Shown: in pieces, positions 30,438 to 40,327 of the stretch | How the letters are laid out: every line of letters starts with the position of its first letter | Numbering within the stretch: position 1 is the first letter of the stretch | NCBI RefSeq assembly: GCF_902825235.1 | Contig: NZ_CADEAJ010000004.1 | Span: 1-64,000 of the forward strand | Direction: 5' to 3' | Source of the DNA: Bartonella vinsonii subsp. vinsonii | GTDB lineage: Bacteria; Pseudomonadota; Alphaproteobacteria; Rhizobiales; Rhizobiaceae | DNA length: 64,000 nt | Program-made: the position numbers and the translations under genes | The notes under the pieces: model-generated | Told to the model about the DNA's origin: nothing | What the model saw: only the letters and a program-made list of their open reading frames with translations | The model's database searches: none

Positions 30438-32663
30438 ATGATGCGTCAGTGTGAGCTTGTTGAGCGTGTTCAACGTTACAAGTCTGACGTGGATGAAGCT
30501 CTGTTAAATAGGGCCTATAATTATGCAATGCAAAAGCATGGTCATCAAAAGCGTGCTTCCGGAGATCTTTATTTTTCTCATCCCTTAGAAGTTGCTGCTA
30601 TTTTAACAGATATGCGGTTAGATGAAGCGACAATTGCCGTTGCTCTTTTGCATGATACGATTGAAGATACAAGCGCTACACGAGCGGAGATTGACCAGCT
30701 TTTTGGATCTGAAATTGGCAAGTTAGTTGAAGGGCTCACAAAACTTAATAAACTTGATCTTGTATCGAAGAAAGCAGTACAGGCAGAGAACCTTCGCAAA
30801 CTTCTTATTGCTATTTCTGATGATGTTCGTGTTCTTTTAGTCAAGCTTGCTGACCGTCTCCATAATATGCGCACTCTTGGTGTTATGCGTGATGATAAGC
30901 GTCGGCGAATTGCTGAGGAAACAATGGATATTTATGCGCCACTTGCAGGTCGTATGGGTATGCAAGATATGCGCGAAGAATTAGAAGATCTCTCTTTCTT
31001 TTATTTGAATCCAGAAGGTTATCGTACGATAACCAATCGACTTTCTGAATTATCAAAGCGCAATCGTGATGTGCTTTCTAGGATTGAAAATGAACTGGCA
31101 AAACTTTTTTTTGAACATGGCATTAAAGCAGATGTTAAAAGTCGTCAGAAAAAATCCTATTCAGTTTTTCGCAAAATGGAAAGTAAGGCATTATCGTTTG
31201 AACAATTGTCTGATATTTTTGGGTTTCGTGTTATTGTTGAAACAGTGAATGATTGTTATCGTGCTCTTGGTATCATTCATACAACTTGGCCAATGGTACC
31301 TGGTCGTTTTAAAGATTATATTTCTATACCAAAGCAAAATGATTATCGTTCCATTCATACGACGATTGTAGGTCCTTCGCGGCAACGTGTAGAACTGCAG
31401 ATTAGAACGGCTGCTATGGATGAAATTGCTGAATATGGCGTTGCGGCACATTCTATTTATAAAGATCATGGCTCCAATTATTCAACTTTGAAGTTGTCAA
31501 ACGAAACAAATGCCTATGCATGGTTGCGTCAAACGATTCAATCTTTGTCAGATGGGGATAATCCAGAAGAGTTTTTAGAACATACAAAACTTGAGCTTTT
31601 TCAAGATCAAGTTTTTTGTTTTACTCCAAAAGGTCGATTGATTGCCTTTCCAAAAGGCGCGACCCCTATCGATTTTGCTTATGCCGTTCATACGGACATT
31701 GGTAATTCTTGTGTAGGGGTAAAAATCAATGGTCGTATTATGCCTTTAATGACCAAATTAAAAAATGGTGACGAAGTTGATATCATACGTTCACAAGCTC
31801 AAATCCCGCCAGCAGCTTGGGAATTCCTTGTTGTGACAGGTAAAGCGCGCTCAGCCATTCGTCGAGCAACCCGTGCGGCGGTACGTAAGCAATATTCTGG
31901 TTTGGGATATCGTATCCTCGAGCGTTCATTTGAATATATGGGAAAGCAATTTTCAAAAGATGCTCTTAAGCAAGTTTTGCCACGTTTGGCACGTAAAGAT
32001 GTTGAAGATGTATTGGCTGCTGTTGGACGTGGTGAATTGCTTTCCGCTGATGTAGTTAAAGCGATTTATCCTGATTATCAAGATCACCGTGTTGTACAAA
32101 AGTCATCTTTTAAGCCTGGTGAAGAAGGTTGGTTTAACATTGAAAATGCTCAAGGGATGATTTTTAAAGTTCCAGAAAATGAAAAGGATGCAACTGCGCA
32201 GAAGCATCAATCCAAAGCATTACCTATCCGAGGAACCGGTGGAGATATTCCTGTACGGTTTTCTCCTGAAGGAGCAGTACCGGGAGATCGGATTGTTGGT
32301 ATTATGCAACCAGGAGCGGGAATCGTTATTTATCCGATACAGTCTTCGGCGTTGATGGCCTATGATGATCAGCCAGAACGATGGATTGATGTCCGCTGGG
32401 ATATTGATGCCCAAATGAGTGAACGTTTTCCTGCTCGAATTAATATTTTGGCTGTTAATAGTCCTGGCTCTTTGGCAGAAATTACACAAGTGATTTCTGC
32501 CAATGATGCCAATATTCAAAATTTATCTTTTATTCGTACAGCACCAGATTTTACAGAAATTGTGATTGATCTAGAAGTTTGGGATTTAAAACATTTGAAT
32601 CGTATTTTTTCTCAGTTAAAAGAAGCAGGTTCGGTTAGTGCAGTACGGCGGGTTCATGGGTAA
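30438..32663 (+). CDS. rsh: Bifunctional (p)ppGpp synthetase/hydrolase Rsh (RelA/SpoT)
   Basis: Makes and degrades the stringent-response alarmone. The 741 residues include an N-terminal HD hydrolase domain with HDTIED (72-77), a synthetase domain with FGFRVIV near 261 and RFKDYI at 290-295, a TGS domain (about 390-455) and a C-terminal ACT domain (about 660-741). The RxKD form of the synthetase motif and the intact HDxxED indicate a bifunctional enzyme. It is probably the only such enzyme in the cell, as is usual for this order. An AAGGA ribosome site precedes the start. Confidence 0.95.
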   Translation: MMRQCELVERVQRYKSDVDEALLNRAYNYAMQKHGHQKRASGDLYFSHPLEVAAILTDMRLDEATIAVALLHDTIEDTSATRAEIDQLFGSEIGKLVEGLTKLNKLDLVSKKAVQAENLRKLLIAISDDVRVLLVKLADRLHNMRTLGVMRDDKRRRIAEETMDIYAPLAGRMGMQDMREELEDLSFFYLNPEGYRTITNRLSELSKRNRDVLSRIENELAKLFFEHGIKADVKSRQKKSYSVFRKMESKALSFEQLSDIFGFRVIVETVNDCYRALGIIHTTWPMVPGRFKDYISIPKQNDYRSIHTTIVGPSRQRVELQIRTAAMDEIAEYGVAAHSIYKDHGSNYSTLKLSNETNAYAWLRQTIQSLSDGDNPEEFLEHTKLELFQDQVFCFTPKGRLIAFPKGATPIDFAYAVHTDIGNSCVGVKINGRIMPLMTKLKNGDEVDIIRSQAQIPPAAWEFLVVTGKARSAIRRATRAAVRKQYSGLGYRILERSFEYMGKQFSKDALKQVLPRLARKDVEDVLAAVGRGELLSADVVKAIYPDYQDHRVVQKSSFKPGEEGWFNIENAQGMIFKVPENEKDATAQKHQSKALPIRGTGGDIPVRFSPEGAVPGDRIVGIMQPGAGIVIYPIQSSALMAYDDQPERWIDVRWDIDAQMSERFPARINILAVNSPGSLAEITQVISANDANIQNLSFIRTAPDFTEIVIDLEVWDLKHLNRIFSQLKEAGSVSAVRRVHG

Positions 32664-32676
32664 AAAGAGAGATTCA

Positions 32677-33258
32677 ATGATGAATACACAAGATGTGATT
32701 GATATTTTTAAACAAGCAGATGCTATTTTGGAAGGGCATTTTATTTTGACATCAGGCCGCCATAGCGCTACTTATATGCAGAAGGCGAAGGTATTCATGC
32801 ATGCTGACTTGACAGAGAAGTTATGTCGTGGGTTGGCTGAAAAAATCAAAAAATCTGTTGAGGGAAAAATTGATTATGTGGTTGGTCCAGCAATTGGTGG
32901 GCTTATTCCTTCGTACGAAACTGCGCGTCACCTTGGTATTCCTTCTCTTTGGGTAGAACGTGTAAATGGTATATTTGAATTGCGTCGTTTTGAAATCAAG
33001 CAGGGTGCACGTGTTGTGATTGTTGAAGATATTGTAACAACAGGCCTTTCCATTCGTGAGACGGTTGAGGCTCTGGTTGCAGCAGGAGCAGATGTATTGG
33101 CGAGTGCATGTATCCTTGATCGTTCTGGCGGTAAGGTTGATGTTGGGGTTCCGTTGATTGCGCTTGCTGAATACGAGGTAGCATCTTATGCTAGTGATGC
33201 ACTTCCTGCTGAACTTGCCATGCTACCAGCGGTTAAGCCAGGAAGTAGAAATATTTAA
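32677..33258 (+). CDS. pyrE: Orotate phosphoribosyltransferase PyrE
   Basis: Adds ribose phosphate to orotate in pyrimidine synthesis. The PRPP-binding motif is VVIVEDIVTTGLSI, and FILTSGRHSATYMQKAK is the typical N-terminal segment. The start at 32677 (193 residues) has AGAGAG upstream and matches family length; frames starting at 32638 or 32656 would overlap or nearly touch rsh and look wrong. It lies 13 bases after rsh, so the two may share a transcript. Confidence 0.93.
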   Translation: MMNTQDVIDIFKQADAILEGHFILTSGRHSATYMQKAKVFMHADLTEKLCRGLAEKIKKSVEGKIDYVVGPAIGGLIPSYETARHLGIPSLWVERVNGIFELRRFEIKQGARVVIVEDIVTTGLSIRETVEALVAAGADVLASACILDRSGGKVDVGVPLIALAEYEVASYASDALPAELAMLPAVKPGSRNI

Positions 33259-33348
33259 TTGTCTTTCTATTTTTTTACAAAATCTTGGAGAAATTAATTT
33301 GAACCATATGAATTACTTCATTGTTACGAGATGTATATAGAGAGTTAA

Positions 33349-33951
33349 ATGCTTTTTCGTCGTAGAGAACCAGTAGATTTTGTAAAGCGTATTCGACTTT
33401 GGTTATGGCCACGTCGTTCATTCTCTCGCTCATTTTGCTACATACATAAACGTATTTTGCGTATCTCAGCAACGCCACATAAAGTTGCGTTGGGGTTTTC
33501 TATCGGTATTTTTTTAGCTTGTTCGCCTCTTTTGGGGATGCATGTTATTTTGGCGATATTTTTTTCTTGGATTTTACGCGGAAATTTTGCTGCAGCGATT
33601 ATCGGGACGGTTTTTTCCAACCCACTTACATTTTTGCTGATTGTTATGGCTGATTATAAGGTAGGCTATTTGTGTTTATCGCTTTTTAGTAATGTAGATG
33701 AGATTTCTCTTTCTCAAATTCGTATTTTGTTTGAGGGTTTGACACTGTCAAATATATCTCTGCTTTTTAAGGGGACATGGGACTCAATCATGAGACCAAT
33801 GATTTTAGGTGGTATCCTTTTAGGTTTTATTTTTGGCAGCTTATCTTATATAGGTGTTTACAGAGCAATTGCCCGCTTTCAACAAAAACGATATCAAAAG
33901 ATTATTAAAAAAAAGCGCTTATGGCAAAAAAAATCGGGTAATATCTTATGA
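33349..33951 (+). CDS. DUF2062 membrane protein
   Basis: A 200-residue membrane protein of unknown function. The N-terminus is basic ([21 protein letters not shown]). The core (about 45-95) has [26 protein letters not shown] in pieces, with the GxxxGxFxxxxPxxGxH pattern of DUF2062, then NPLTFL. Further hydrophobic segments lie at about 145-170. The family is regularly found next to acpS in rhizobia and relatives. Its start codon is preceded by GAGAG, and its stop overlaps acpS (ATGA). Confidence 0.8.
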   Translation: MLFRRREPVDFVKRIRLWLWPRRSFSRSFCYIHKRILRISATPHKVALGFSIGIFLACSPLLGMHVILAIFFSWILRGNFAAAIIGTVFSNPLTFLLIVMADYKVGYLCLSLFSNVDEISLSQIRILFEGLTLSNISLLFKGTWDSIMRPMILGGILLGFIFGSLSYIGVYRAIARFQQKRYQKIIKKKRLWQKKSGNIL

Positions 33952-34349
33952 TCATTGGTCTTGGAAATGATCTCATTGATATAAGACGCATCGAGAGAAT
34001 GTTGATTCGTTATGGGGATCGTTTTATTCAACGTATTTTTACTGATATTGAGCAGAACAAATCTGAAAATCTCTCCAAAAGATCTTCTTCTTATGCCAAA
34101 AGATTTGCTGCTAAAGAAGCATGTGCTAAGGCTTTGGGGACTGGAATTGCCTGTGGTGTGGGTTGGAAAGATATGGGAGTGATCAACTTACCGTCTGGTA
34201 AACCAATCATGAAACTCACAAATCGTGCGCAAATACAGTTACAAAAGTTATTGCCTCCACATTATGAAGCTGTCATTCATCTGAGCATAACAGATGATTT
34301 TCCTTGGGCGCAGGCATTTGTTATTATCGAAGCATTTCCGCGTGGATAG
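33948..34349 (+). CDS. acpS: Holo-[acyl-carrier-protein] synthase AcpS
   Basis: Transfers phosphopantetheine from CoA to AcpP, whose gene lies at 61481-61717. The 133 residues include Asp8 in [13 protein letters not shown] and Glu57 in [13 protein letters not shown], the magnesium-binding pair. The [13 protein letters not shown] segment is also typical. Translation is coupled to the DUF2062 gene by the ATGA overlap. It begins the acpS-lepB-rnc-era-recO run. Confidence 0.95.
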   Translation: MIIGLGNDLIDIRRIERMLIRYGDRFIQRIFTDIEQNKSENLSKRSSSYAKRFAAKEACAKALGTGIACGVGWKDMGVINLPSGKPIMKLTNRAQIQLQKLLPPHYEAVIHLSITDDFPWAQAFVIIEAFPRG

Positions 34350-34435
34350 AATAGATATCGTGGGAGATTGTGCTTTTGTTATTTGGACATTATGATAAAA
34401 AATGAATTATATCTGTCATGGGAAGGTAGTCTGTA

Positions 34436-35248
34436 ATGGTTCAGAAAGAAAAAATGCATAAAAAGAAAGAAAAAGGCGGAATTCTTGAATTTATTTTGGT
34501 TTTGATACAAGCTCTGTTTTTAGCAGCACTTATTCGTACATTTTTTTTCCAGCCTTTTAGTATTCCTTCTGGTTCAATGCGTCCTACTTTACTTGTAGGA
34601 GATTATCTATTTGTTTCCAAATATGCCTATGGGTATTCTCGTTTTTCCATACCCTTTTCTCCTCCTCTTTTTTCGGGACGCATTTGGGCATCTCAGCCGA
34701 AGCGTGGAGATGTTGTCGTTTTTCGTTTACCGAGCAATCCGGATATTGACTATATAAAACGTGTTGTTGGGCTACCAGGTGATCGTATACAAGTTCGTCA
34801 AAGTGTTCTTTATATTAATGATAAAGCTGTTCCACGTCATTTTATGGGGAAGATTGATAATTCTGATATAACAGAGGTTAATGACCCTGTTGATGTGTAT
34901 CGCGAAACAATGCCTAATGGTGTTCGCTACGATACACTTGATTTAGCTTTTATTCCGCAAGTTGATGACACAAAAGTCTTTGAAGTTCCACTAGGGCATT
35001 ATTTTATGATGGGTGATAACCGTGATAATTCAGATGATAGCCGTCTGGATGTAGGCTATGTTCCAGAAGAAAATCTTATTGGTCGAGCGAGTGTGATTTT
35101 TTTCTCTATCAGTAATGGTTCAAGTGCTTGGCAGATTTGGCGCTGGCCATTTGATGTGCGTTGGAGTCGTTTGTTTTCTTTTATCAATACTGTTCATGAT
35201 TTGCCGCTTGTTAAGCAAGGAATCAATGATGAATCGTCCAGTAATTGA
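34436..35248 (+). CDS. lepB: Signal peptidase I LepB
   Basis: Cleaves signal peptides of exported proteins at the outer face of the inner membrane. One N-terminal membrane helix (about 17-37) precedes PSGSMRPTL with nucleophile Ser47. The general base Lys108 is in DYIKRVVGLPGD, and GDNRDNSDDSR is the box E motif. The 270 residues are standard for this group. Its 3' end overlaps the start of rnc by about 20 bases. Confidence 0.95.
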   Translation: MVQKEKMHKKKEKGGILEFILVLIQALFLAALIRTFFFQPFSIPSGSMRPTLLVGDYLFVSKYAYGYSRFSIPFSPPLFSGRIWASQPKRGDVVVFRLPSNPDIDYIKRVVGLPGDRIQVRQSVLYINDKAVPRHFMGKIDNSDITEVNDPVDVYRETMPNGVRYDTLDLAFIPQVDDTKVFEVPLGHYFMMGDNRDNSDDSRLDVGYVPEENLIGRASVIFFSISNGSSAWQIWRWPFDVRWSRLFSFINTVHDLPLVKQGINDESSSN

Positions 35249-35936
35249 CCAGCTTGAAAAACTGACGGGGCATCGTTTTAGAAATGAAGAGAAATTAAAA
35301 AGAGCATTAACACATTCGAGTGTACAAGATTCGGAACAAGGGAATTATGAAAGACTGGAATTTTTAGGTGATCGGGTTCTAGGACTTTTGATTGCAGAGA
35401 TGCTGTATCAATTTTTTCCGCAGGCAAGTGAAGGTGAATTATCGGTACGTTTAAATGGTCTGGTCAATGCGCAGACATGTGCCGATATTGCGCAAGAAAT
35501 GGGTTTGCCTGATATGATTCGTGTTGGTTTTGAGATGAAAAACTTCGAGGGGCGTCGACTCATCAATATGCATGCTGATGTGATAGAAGCTTTGATTGCT
35601 GTGATGTATCTAGAGGGAGGACTGGAGAGTGTTCGGCCTTTTATTCAAAGATATTGGAAAGAACGGGCCCAACAAATGGATGCTGGTCGACGTGATGCAA
35701 AGACGGCGTTACAGGAATGGGCTCATATACAGAGCAACGCCCAACCATATTATCGGGTTATAAAACGTTCTGGTCCAGATCATGATCCTGTTTTTATGGT
35801 AGAAGTAAGCATTTCTGGTTTTGCTCCAGAGATCGGGCAGGGCAGTTCTAAAAGGTATGCTGAGAGAATGGCAGCTGAGAAGATTTTACGACGAGAGGGT
35901 ATATGGAAAGCAATAGGAAAAAGTGATCATGGATGA
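35226..35936 (+). CDS. rnc: Ribonuclease III
   Basis: Cuts double-stranded RNA, including rRNA precursors. The signature ERLEFLGDRVLGL is intact, followed by the HADVIEALIAVMYLE second metal site. A double-stranded RNA-binding domain occupies the C-terminal 70 residues (KTALQEWAH to AAEKIL). Start codons at 35226 and 35229 are adjacent, with AAGGAA just upstream inside lepB; the longer frame from 35115 is an overlap artefact. Its stop overlaps era. Confidence 0.94.
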   Translation: MMNRPVIDQLEKLTGHRFRNEEKLKRALTHSSVQDSEQGNYERLEFLGDRVLGLLIAEMLYQFFPQASEGELSVRLNGLVNAQTCADIAQEMGLPDMIRVGFEMKNFEGRRLINMHADVIEALIAVMYLEGGLESVRPFIQRYWKERAQQMDAGRRDAKTALQEWAHIQSNAQPYYRVIKRSGPDHDPVFMVEVSISGFAPEIGQGSSKRYAERMAAEKILRREGIWKAIGKSDHG

Positions 35937-36834
35937 CGTTATTAAAACGCGTTCTGGTTTTGTCGTGCTTATTGGGATGCCGAATGCTGGCAAGTCAACA
36001 TTAGTTAATCAGTTGGTGGGAACAAAGGTTTCAATCGTAACGCATAAAGTACAAACAACACGCACTTTAATCCGTGGTATTGTCATTCATGATAATACGC
36101 AAATTGTGTTGATTGACACACCAGGTGTTTTTCATCCTCATAAGAGATTAGAACGCGCAATGGTGTCTGCTGCTTGGGGGAGCGCTAAGAGTGCTGATAT
36201 TCTTTTAGTTTTGATTGATGTTCAAAGTGGTCTTTCAGATGATGTCTATAAGATGTTAGATATTGTAAAAAATATTAAACAGGATAAGATTCTTGTTCTT
36301 AATAAAGTTGATACAGTTGTTAAGTCATCCCTTTTAGCATTAACCACTCAAATTAATGAGCGTGTGCCATTTGTGCAGACATTTATGATTTCAGCTTTAA
36401 ACGGTTCTGGTTGCAAGGATTTGCTTCATGGATTAAGTGCAATGATGCAGGAGGGGCCATGGTATTATCCGGAGGATCAAATTTCAGATATGCCTATGCG
36501 TTATCTCGCTGCTGAAATTACGCGTGAAAAACTTTTTCTTCGCCTCCATGATGAACTGCCTTATTCCTCAACAGTTGAAACAGAAAACTGGGAAGAGCGT
36601 TCGGATGGTTCAGTTAAAATTAATCAAGTTATTTATGTAGAGCGTGAGAGTCAGAAAAAAATTGTTTTAGGAGCAAAAGGGGATACAATTAAAGCGATTG
36701 GTCAGGCAGCACGTAAGGAATTAATGGAAATTATGGACCAGAAGGTTCATCTTTTTCTCTTTGTAAAAGTGCGTGATAATTGGGATACTGATCCAGAACG
36801 TTACCGCGAAATGGGATTAGATTTTTTAAAATAA
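35929..36834 (+). CDS. era: Ribosome-assembly GTPase Era
   Basis: Binds 16S rRNA near its 3' end and helps mature the small subunit. G1 is GMPNAGKST (16-24), G3 is DTPGVF and G4 is NKVD. The C-terminal KH domain has IVLGAKGDTIKAIGQAARKEL, seen as GAKGDTIKAIG. The ATG at 35929 with AGGA upstream is preferred to a GTG two codons earlier. It overlaps rnc by 8 bases and is followed after one base by recO. Confidence 0.95.
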   Translation: MDDVIKTRSGFVVLIGMPNAGKSTLVNQLVGTKVSIVTHKVQTTRTLIRGIVIHDNTQIVLIDTPGVFHPHKRLERAMVSAAWGSAKSADILLVLIDVQSGLSDDVYKMLDIVKNIKQDKILVLNKVDTVVKSSLLALTTQINERVPFVQTFMISALNGSGCKDLLHGLSAMMQEGPWYYPEDQISDMPMRYLAAEITREKLFLRLHDELPYSSTVETENWEERSDGSVKINQVIYVERESQKKIVLGAKGDTIKAIGQAARKELMEIMDQKVHLFLFVKVRDNWDTDPERYREMGLDFLK

Positions 36835-36835
36835 A

Positions 36836-37573
36836 ATGAAATGGAAAGAGCAGGCCATTATCCTTGGTACACGCCAATATGGTGAAACAAGTGTTATTCT
36901 TGAAATTATGACACGTCTGCATGGCCGCTATATGGGGGTGGTAAAAGGAGGGCGATCTCGTCGTATGGCGGCTCTTCTGCAACCTGGAAATTTTGTTGAA
37001 GCCGAATGGTGGGCGCGTTTAGATGAACATTTGGGGCTTTTTCGGGTTGAAGCGCTTGACTTACATGCTGCGCGATTAATAATCTTACCGGATGCACTTT
37101 ATGCTTTGCAGTTAATAGCTTTTCATTTGCGTCTTCTTCCTGAGCGTGATCCGCATCCCATTTTATATGATATTTTACATCTTTTTATGCAAAATTTTGA
37201 AGAAACGTTTGTGAACGCTGAATTACTTGTGCGTTTTGAAATGCGGCTTCTTGAAGAACTGGGCTTTGGACTCGATTTATCTCGTTGTGCTGCAACAGGT
37301 CGTCAGGAAAGGCTCTGTTATGTATCACCAAAATCAGGACGTGCTGTATGCGAAGAAGCTGGCTCTCCTTGGAAAGAAAAGCTTTTAATTCTACCACAGT
37401 TTCTCGTGCAAAGAACAGCTCGTCCTGTTGATTTTAATGACATATTAAATGGTTTTATTTTAACGGGTTTTTTTTTAATGCGTCATGTTTGGGAACCACG
37501 AGATATGAAGCAACCATCGGTGCGCATGAATTTGATACAATTGTTTGAACGGCGATTTCGTATGCAAACATGA
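36836..37573 (+). CDS. recO: DNA repair protein RecO
   Basis: Helps RecR load RecA onto gapped DNA. It has 245 residues: an N-terminal OB fold (KEQAIILGTRQYGETSVIL, GRYMGVVKGGRSRR) and a helical C-terminal part. A Cys-containing knuckle in the middle (LSRCAATGRQERLCYVSP, with a further Cys after SGRAV) is in the place of the RecO zinc site, though not the full four-Cys form. It sits one base after era and ends the acpS-to-recO run. Confidence 0.92.
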   Translation: MKWKEQAIILGTRQYGETSVILEIMTRLHGRYMGVVKGGRSRRMAALLQPGNFVEAEWWARLDEHLGLFRVEALDLHAARLIILPDALYALQLIAFHLRLLPERDPHPILYDILHLFMQNFEETFVNAELLVRFEMRLLEELGFGLDLSRCAATGRQERLCYVSPKSGRAVCEEAGSPWKEKLLILPQFLVQRTARPVDFNDILNGFILTGFFLMRHVWEPRDMKQPSVRMNLIQLFERRFRMQT

Positions 37574-37608
37574 ATGTGCGGATTTGATAAAATGAAGAGA
37601 ATGTGAAG

Positions 37609-38463
37609 ATGAAAATCGTGAAAACAATTGCCGAGGTACGCTGCTTTCTTGCAGAAGAAAGGCGTTTAGGGCACTCTATTGGTTTTGTGCCAACCATGGG
37701 AGCACTGCATAAAGGTCATCTTGCATTAGTGCAGGAAGCAAGGGCTATGTGTGATCGCATATTGGTTTCTATTTTTGTCAATCCAAAGCAATTTGGCCCC
37801 AATGAGAATTTTGATCAATATCCAAGAGATTTGATGAGTGATTGTACTTTGTTGAAAAAAGCAGGTGTTGAATATGTTTTTGCACCTTCTGTGGAAGAAA
37901 TGTGGCCACAGGGAAATGACACAATTGTGAAAGTAGAAAAATTATCACGTATTTTGATGGGAAAATTACGTCCAGGACATTTTTGTGGTGTAACGAGTAT
38001 CGTTGCTAAACTTTTTAATATTGTGCAGCCAGATAAGGCTTTTTTTGGGGAAAAAGATTTTCAACAAATTTTGATCATTCGTCGTATGGTTGAAGATTTG
38101 GCTTTTCCTATTGAAATTATTGGAGTCCCTATTTTACGTGAAGCAGATGGAGTGGCGAGTTCTTCACGGAATCAGCTTTTAACCTTAGAAGATCGCCAAG
38201 CTGCAAAAATTATTCCTGAAAGCGGTAAAGCTGCGGAAAGGCTTTATCATCAAGGTGAACGATCGGTTGATAAATTATGTAAAACTGTTCGCAATATTTT
38301 ACAGCAGGAATCGCGCGCGATTATTGAATCAATAGATTTACGGGACATGGAAACTTTGTCGGTAGTGAAGGGGAAGTTAGAAAAACCTGCGGTTTTATTA
38401 CTCACTGTCCGTTTTGGTGAGGTGAGACTTCTGGATCAATATATCTTGCAAGAGAAAGGCTGA
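37609..38463 (+). CDS. panC: Pantothenate synthetase PanC
   Basis: Joins pantoate and beta-alanine to make pantothenate. Motifs are [28 protein letters not shown] with DQYPR, and [14 protein letters not shown] [16 protein letters not shown]. The C-terminal [10 protein letters not shown] loop is intact. The ATG at 37609 is preferred to the GTG at 37603. PanB follows four bases later, so the pair forms a pantothenate operon. Confidence 0.95.
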   Translation: MKIVKTIAEVRCFLAEERRLGHSIGFVPTMGALHKGHLALVQEARAMCDRILVSIFVNPKQFGPNENFDQYPRDLMSDCTLLKKAGVEYVFAPSVEEMWPQGNDTIVKVEKLSRILMGKLRPGHFCGVTSIVAKLFNIVQPDKAFFGEKDFQQILIIRRMVEDLAFPIEIIGVPILREADGVASSSRNQLLTLEDRQAAKIIPESGKAAERLYHQGERSVDKLCKTVRNILQQESRAIIESIDLRDMETLSVVKGKLEKPAVLLLTVRFGEVRLLDQYILQEKG

Positions 38464-38467
38464 AAAG

Positions 38468-39283
38468 ATGAGTGCACAGAAAATCATAAAACGTATGACT
38501 GCTTCTGATATAAGGTTAAGAAAAGGACAAGAACCGATTGTGTCTTTAACAGCTTATCAAGCTTATAGTGCGCGAATTGCTGATCTATATTGCGATTTGC
38601 TTTTGGTCGGTGATAGCGTTGGTATGGTTGTGCATGGGTTTGAGACAACACTCCCTGTGAGTGTGGATATGATGATTTTGCATGGGCAGGCAGTGATGCG
38701 CGGGTCTAAGAAGGCATTAGTGGTTGTTGATATGCCTTTTGGTTCTTATGAAGAAAGTCCAGAACAAGCTTTTTCTAATGCGTCACATATTCTTGCAGAA
38801 ACGGGGTGTGGTGCAATTAAGCTTGAAGGTGGTGTTTATATGGCAGAAACGATTGATTTTTTGTGTAAACGCGGTATTCCCGTTATGAGCCATATTGGTC
38901 TTACACCACAGGCAGTAAATCGTTTTGGTGGTTTTAAGACGCAAGGACGTGATGAAAGGAATTGGCAACAGATTGAAGAAGACGCAGCAGCGGTTGAAAA
39001 AGCAGGTGCCTTTGCTGTTGTTGTAGAAGGAGTCGTAGAACCATTAGCAGTAAAGCTTACGGAGATGCTTTCTATTCCGACTATTGGCATTGGAGCATCT
39101 AGTCAATGTGATGGGCAGATATTGGTAATGGAAGATATGTTGGGTTATGGCGCTTGGGTACCTAAATTCGTACGTCGTTATGGTGCTCTTGAGCAAGCAA
39201 TGGAGACCGCAATCAAGAGTTATGCAGAAGATGTCAAATCACGTGTTTTTCCAGCTGATGCAGAAGTTTATAAACTTAAATAA
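38468..39283 (+). CDS. panB: 3-methyl-2-oxobutanoate hydroxymethyltransferase PanB
   Basis: Makes ketopantoate from ketoisovalerate with methylene-tetrahydrofolate. It has 271 residues with [44 protein letters not shown]-like [12 protein letters not shown] and [15 protein letters not shown]. PanE or an equivalent reductase is not in this window. It is the second gene of the panC-panB pair. Confidence 0.95.
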   Translation: MSAQKIIKRMTASDIRLRKGQEPIVSLTAYQAYSARIADLYCDLLLVGDSVGMVVHGFETTLPVSVDMMILHGQAVMRGSKKALVVVDMPFGSYEESPEQAFSNASHILAETGCGAIKLEGGVYMAETIDFLCKRGIPVMSHIGLTPQAVNRFGGFKTQGRDERNWQQIEEDAAAVEKAGAFAVVVEGVVEPLAVKLTEMLSIPTIGIGASSQCDGQILVMEDMLGYGAWVPKFVRRYGALEQAMETAIKSYAEDVKSRVFPADAEVYKLK

Positions 39284-39703
39284 AATCCACTTTCATAAAA
39301 AGGTTTTACAAGAGATTATTTGTTGTTAAAACCTTGCAAAATTAACGTGTATTCTTTCATATGTCTTTTGTTCGTATTCAATTTGAACGATAATTTTTTT
39401 GTATGCTATTGCAATGATATTATCGGAAACCAATGAATACATAGAATTACGAGGACCTTATTGTGAGTATATTTTATAAAAATCTTTGGACTTAAATATT
39501 CTTCGCTTTTTGTTGGTTTTAAGCTGCAGGTTATTCTAACAGCAGAGGTTTTAGAATATTCAAATATCTATAAGTTGAAGAATAGGAAAGGAGGATATCC
39601 TTTTTATAATGGCATTCAAAAAGGTATTAAGAGAAGAGGGCGATAATTTAATATAGGCATTTTTTCACTAAAACGATAAAGGGTAAAGTATGCAAGGAGA
39701 GTG
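39284..39703. other. Non-coding gap after panB
   Basis: AT-rich with no believable gene. A 9-bp inverted repeat (AAGGTTTTA/TAAAACCTT, 39300-39335) begins 17 bases after the panB stop and may act in 3'-end formation, although no T-run follows. The convergent HD-hydrolase gene ends at 39704, so no promoter is needed here. Confidence 0.4.
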
Positions 39704-40324
39704 TTAGGATGATCTTTGCGTATCAAGGTGAATAAAACGGATTAAAAAGGCATTTTCAATTTGTTGTGTAGAAGTAGGTTGCAAATCGAGATCGTCAGGT
39801 AAAATATTATTGGGAGTACCAAAATAGCGAAGAGCTTCTTCTGTATTGAAGCCAGCAAGTGTAATTGCTTCGTAAAATGCAGCGATACGATCGGCTTGCT
39901 TGATTTTTTTTAAGAGCTTTTGAGAAGGGGAAACGGGGAGAGAAAATCGTATATGGATAGCATCTTGTATACGTTTTTCGATAAGCTCATATTGTTTTCC
40001 TATGACAGCTTTAAAAGGTGAAATCATATCACCGATGACATATTCTGGTGCATCATGAAGAAGAGCACATAGGCATTCATTGCTACGTGATTGCGGAAAA
40101 AGCTTCTGAAATATTTGTTCTACCAAAAGGGAATGCTGTGCAACAGAATAGGCATGCTCTCCTCGTGTTTGGCCGTTCCAGCGTGCAACACGGGCGAGCC
40201 CATGGGCAATATCTTCGATTTCAACATCAAAAGGAGAAGGATTTAGCAGATCAAGTCGTCGACCAGAAAGCATTCTTTGCCAAGCACGAGCTTCTCCATT
40301 TTTTGATAATTCAGCTTTAGCCAT
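39704..40324 (-). CDS. HD-domain hydrolase, YfbR-like (possible 5'-nucleotidase)
   Basis: A 206-residue HD-superfamily phosphohydrolase. His64 (YSVAQHS), His90-Asp91 (ALLHDAPEYVIGD) and a later Asp (KQADRIAA) form the metal site. E. coli YfbR, which has the same AxHDAxE pattern, is a deoxynucleoside monophosphatase, so a nucleotide substrate is likely but not proven. It lies three bases after ygfZ and is probably co-transcribed with it. Confidence 0.8.
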   Translation of the reverse strand: MAKAELSKNGEARAWQRMLSGRRLDLLNPSPFDVEIEDIAHGLARVARWNGQTRGEHAYSVAQHSLLVEQIFQKLFPQSRSNECLCALLHDAPEYVIGDMISPFKAVIGKQYELIEKRIQDAIHIRFSLPVSPSQKLLKKIKQADRIAAFYEAITLAGFNTEEALRYFGTPNNILPDDLDLQPTSTQQIENAFLIRFIHLDTQRSS

Positions 40325-40327
40325 GCA

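Noticed and set aside
35115..35225. N-terminal extension of RNase III reaching into lepB
   Set aside because: RNase III homologues start near the MNRPVIDQLE segment, and a good ribosome site precedes 35226.
39300..39335. Inverted repeat after panB as a terminator
   Set aside because: The 9-bp stem has an 18-base loop and no T-run, so it is mentioned only within the intergenic entry.
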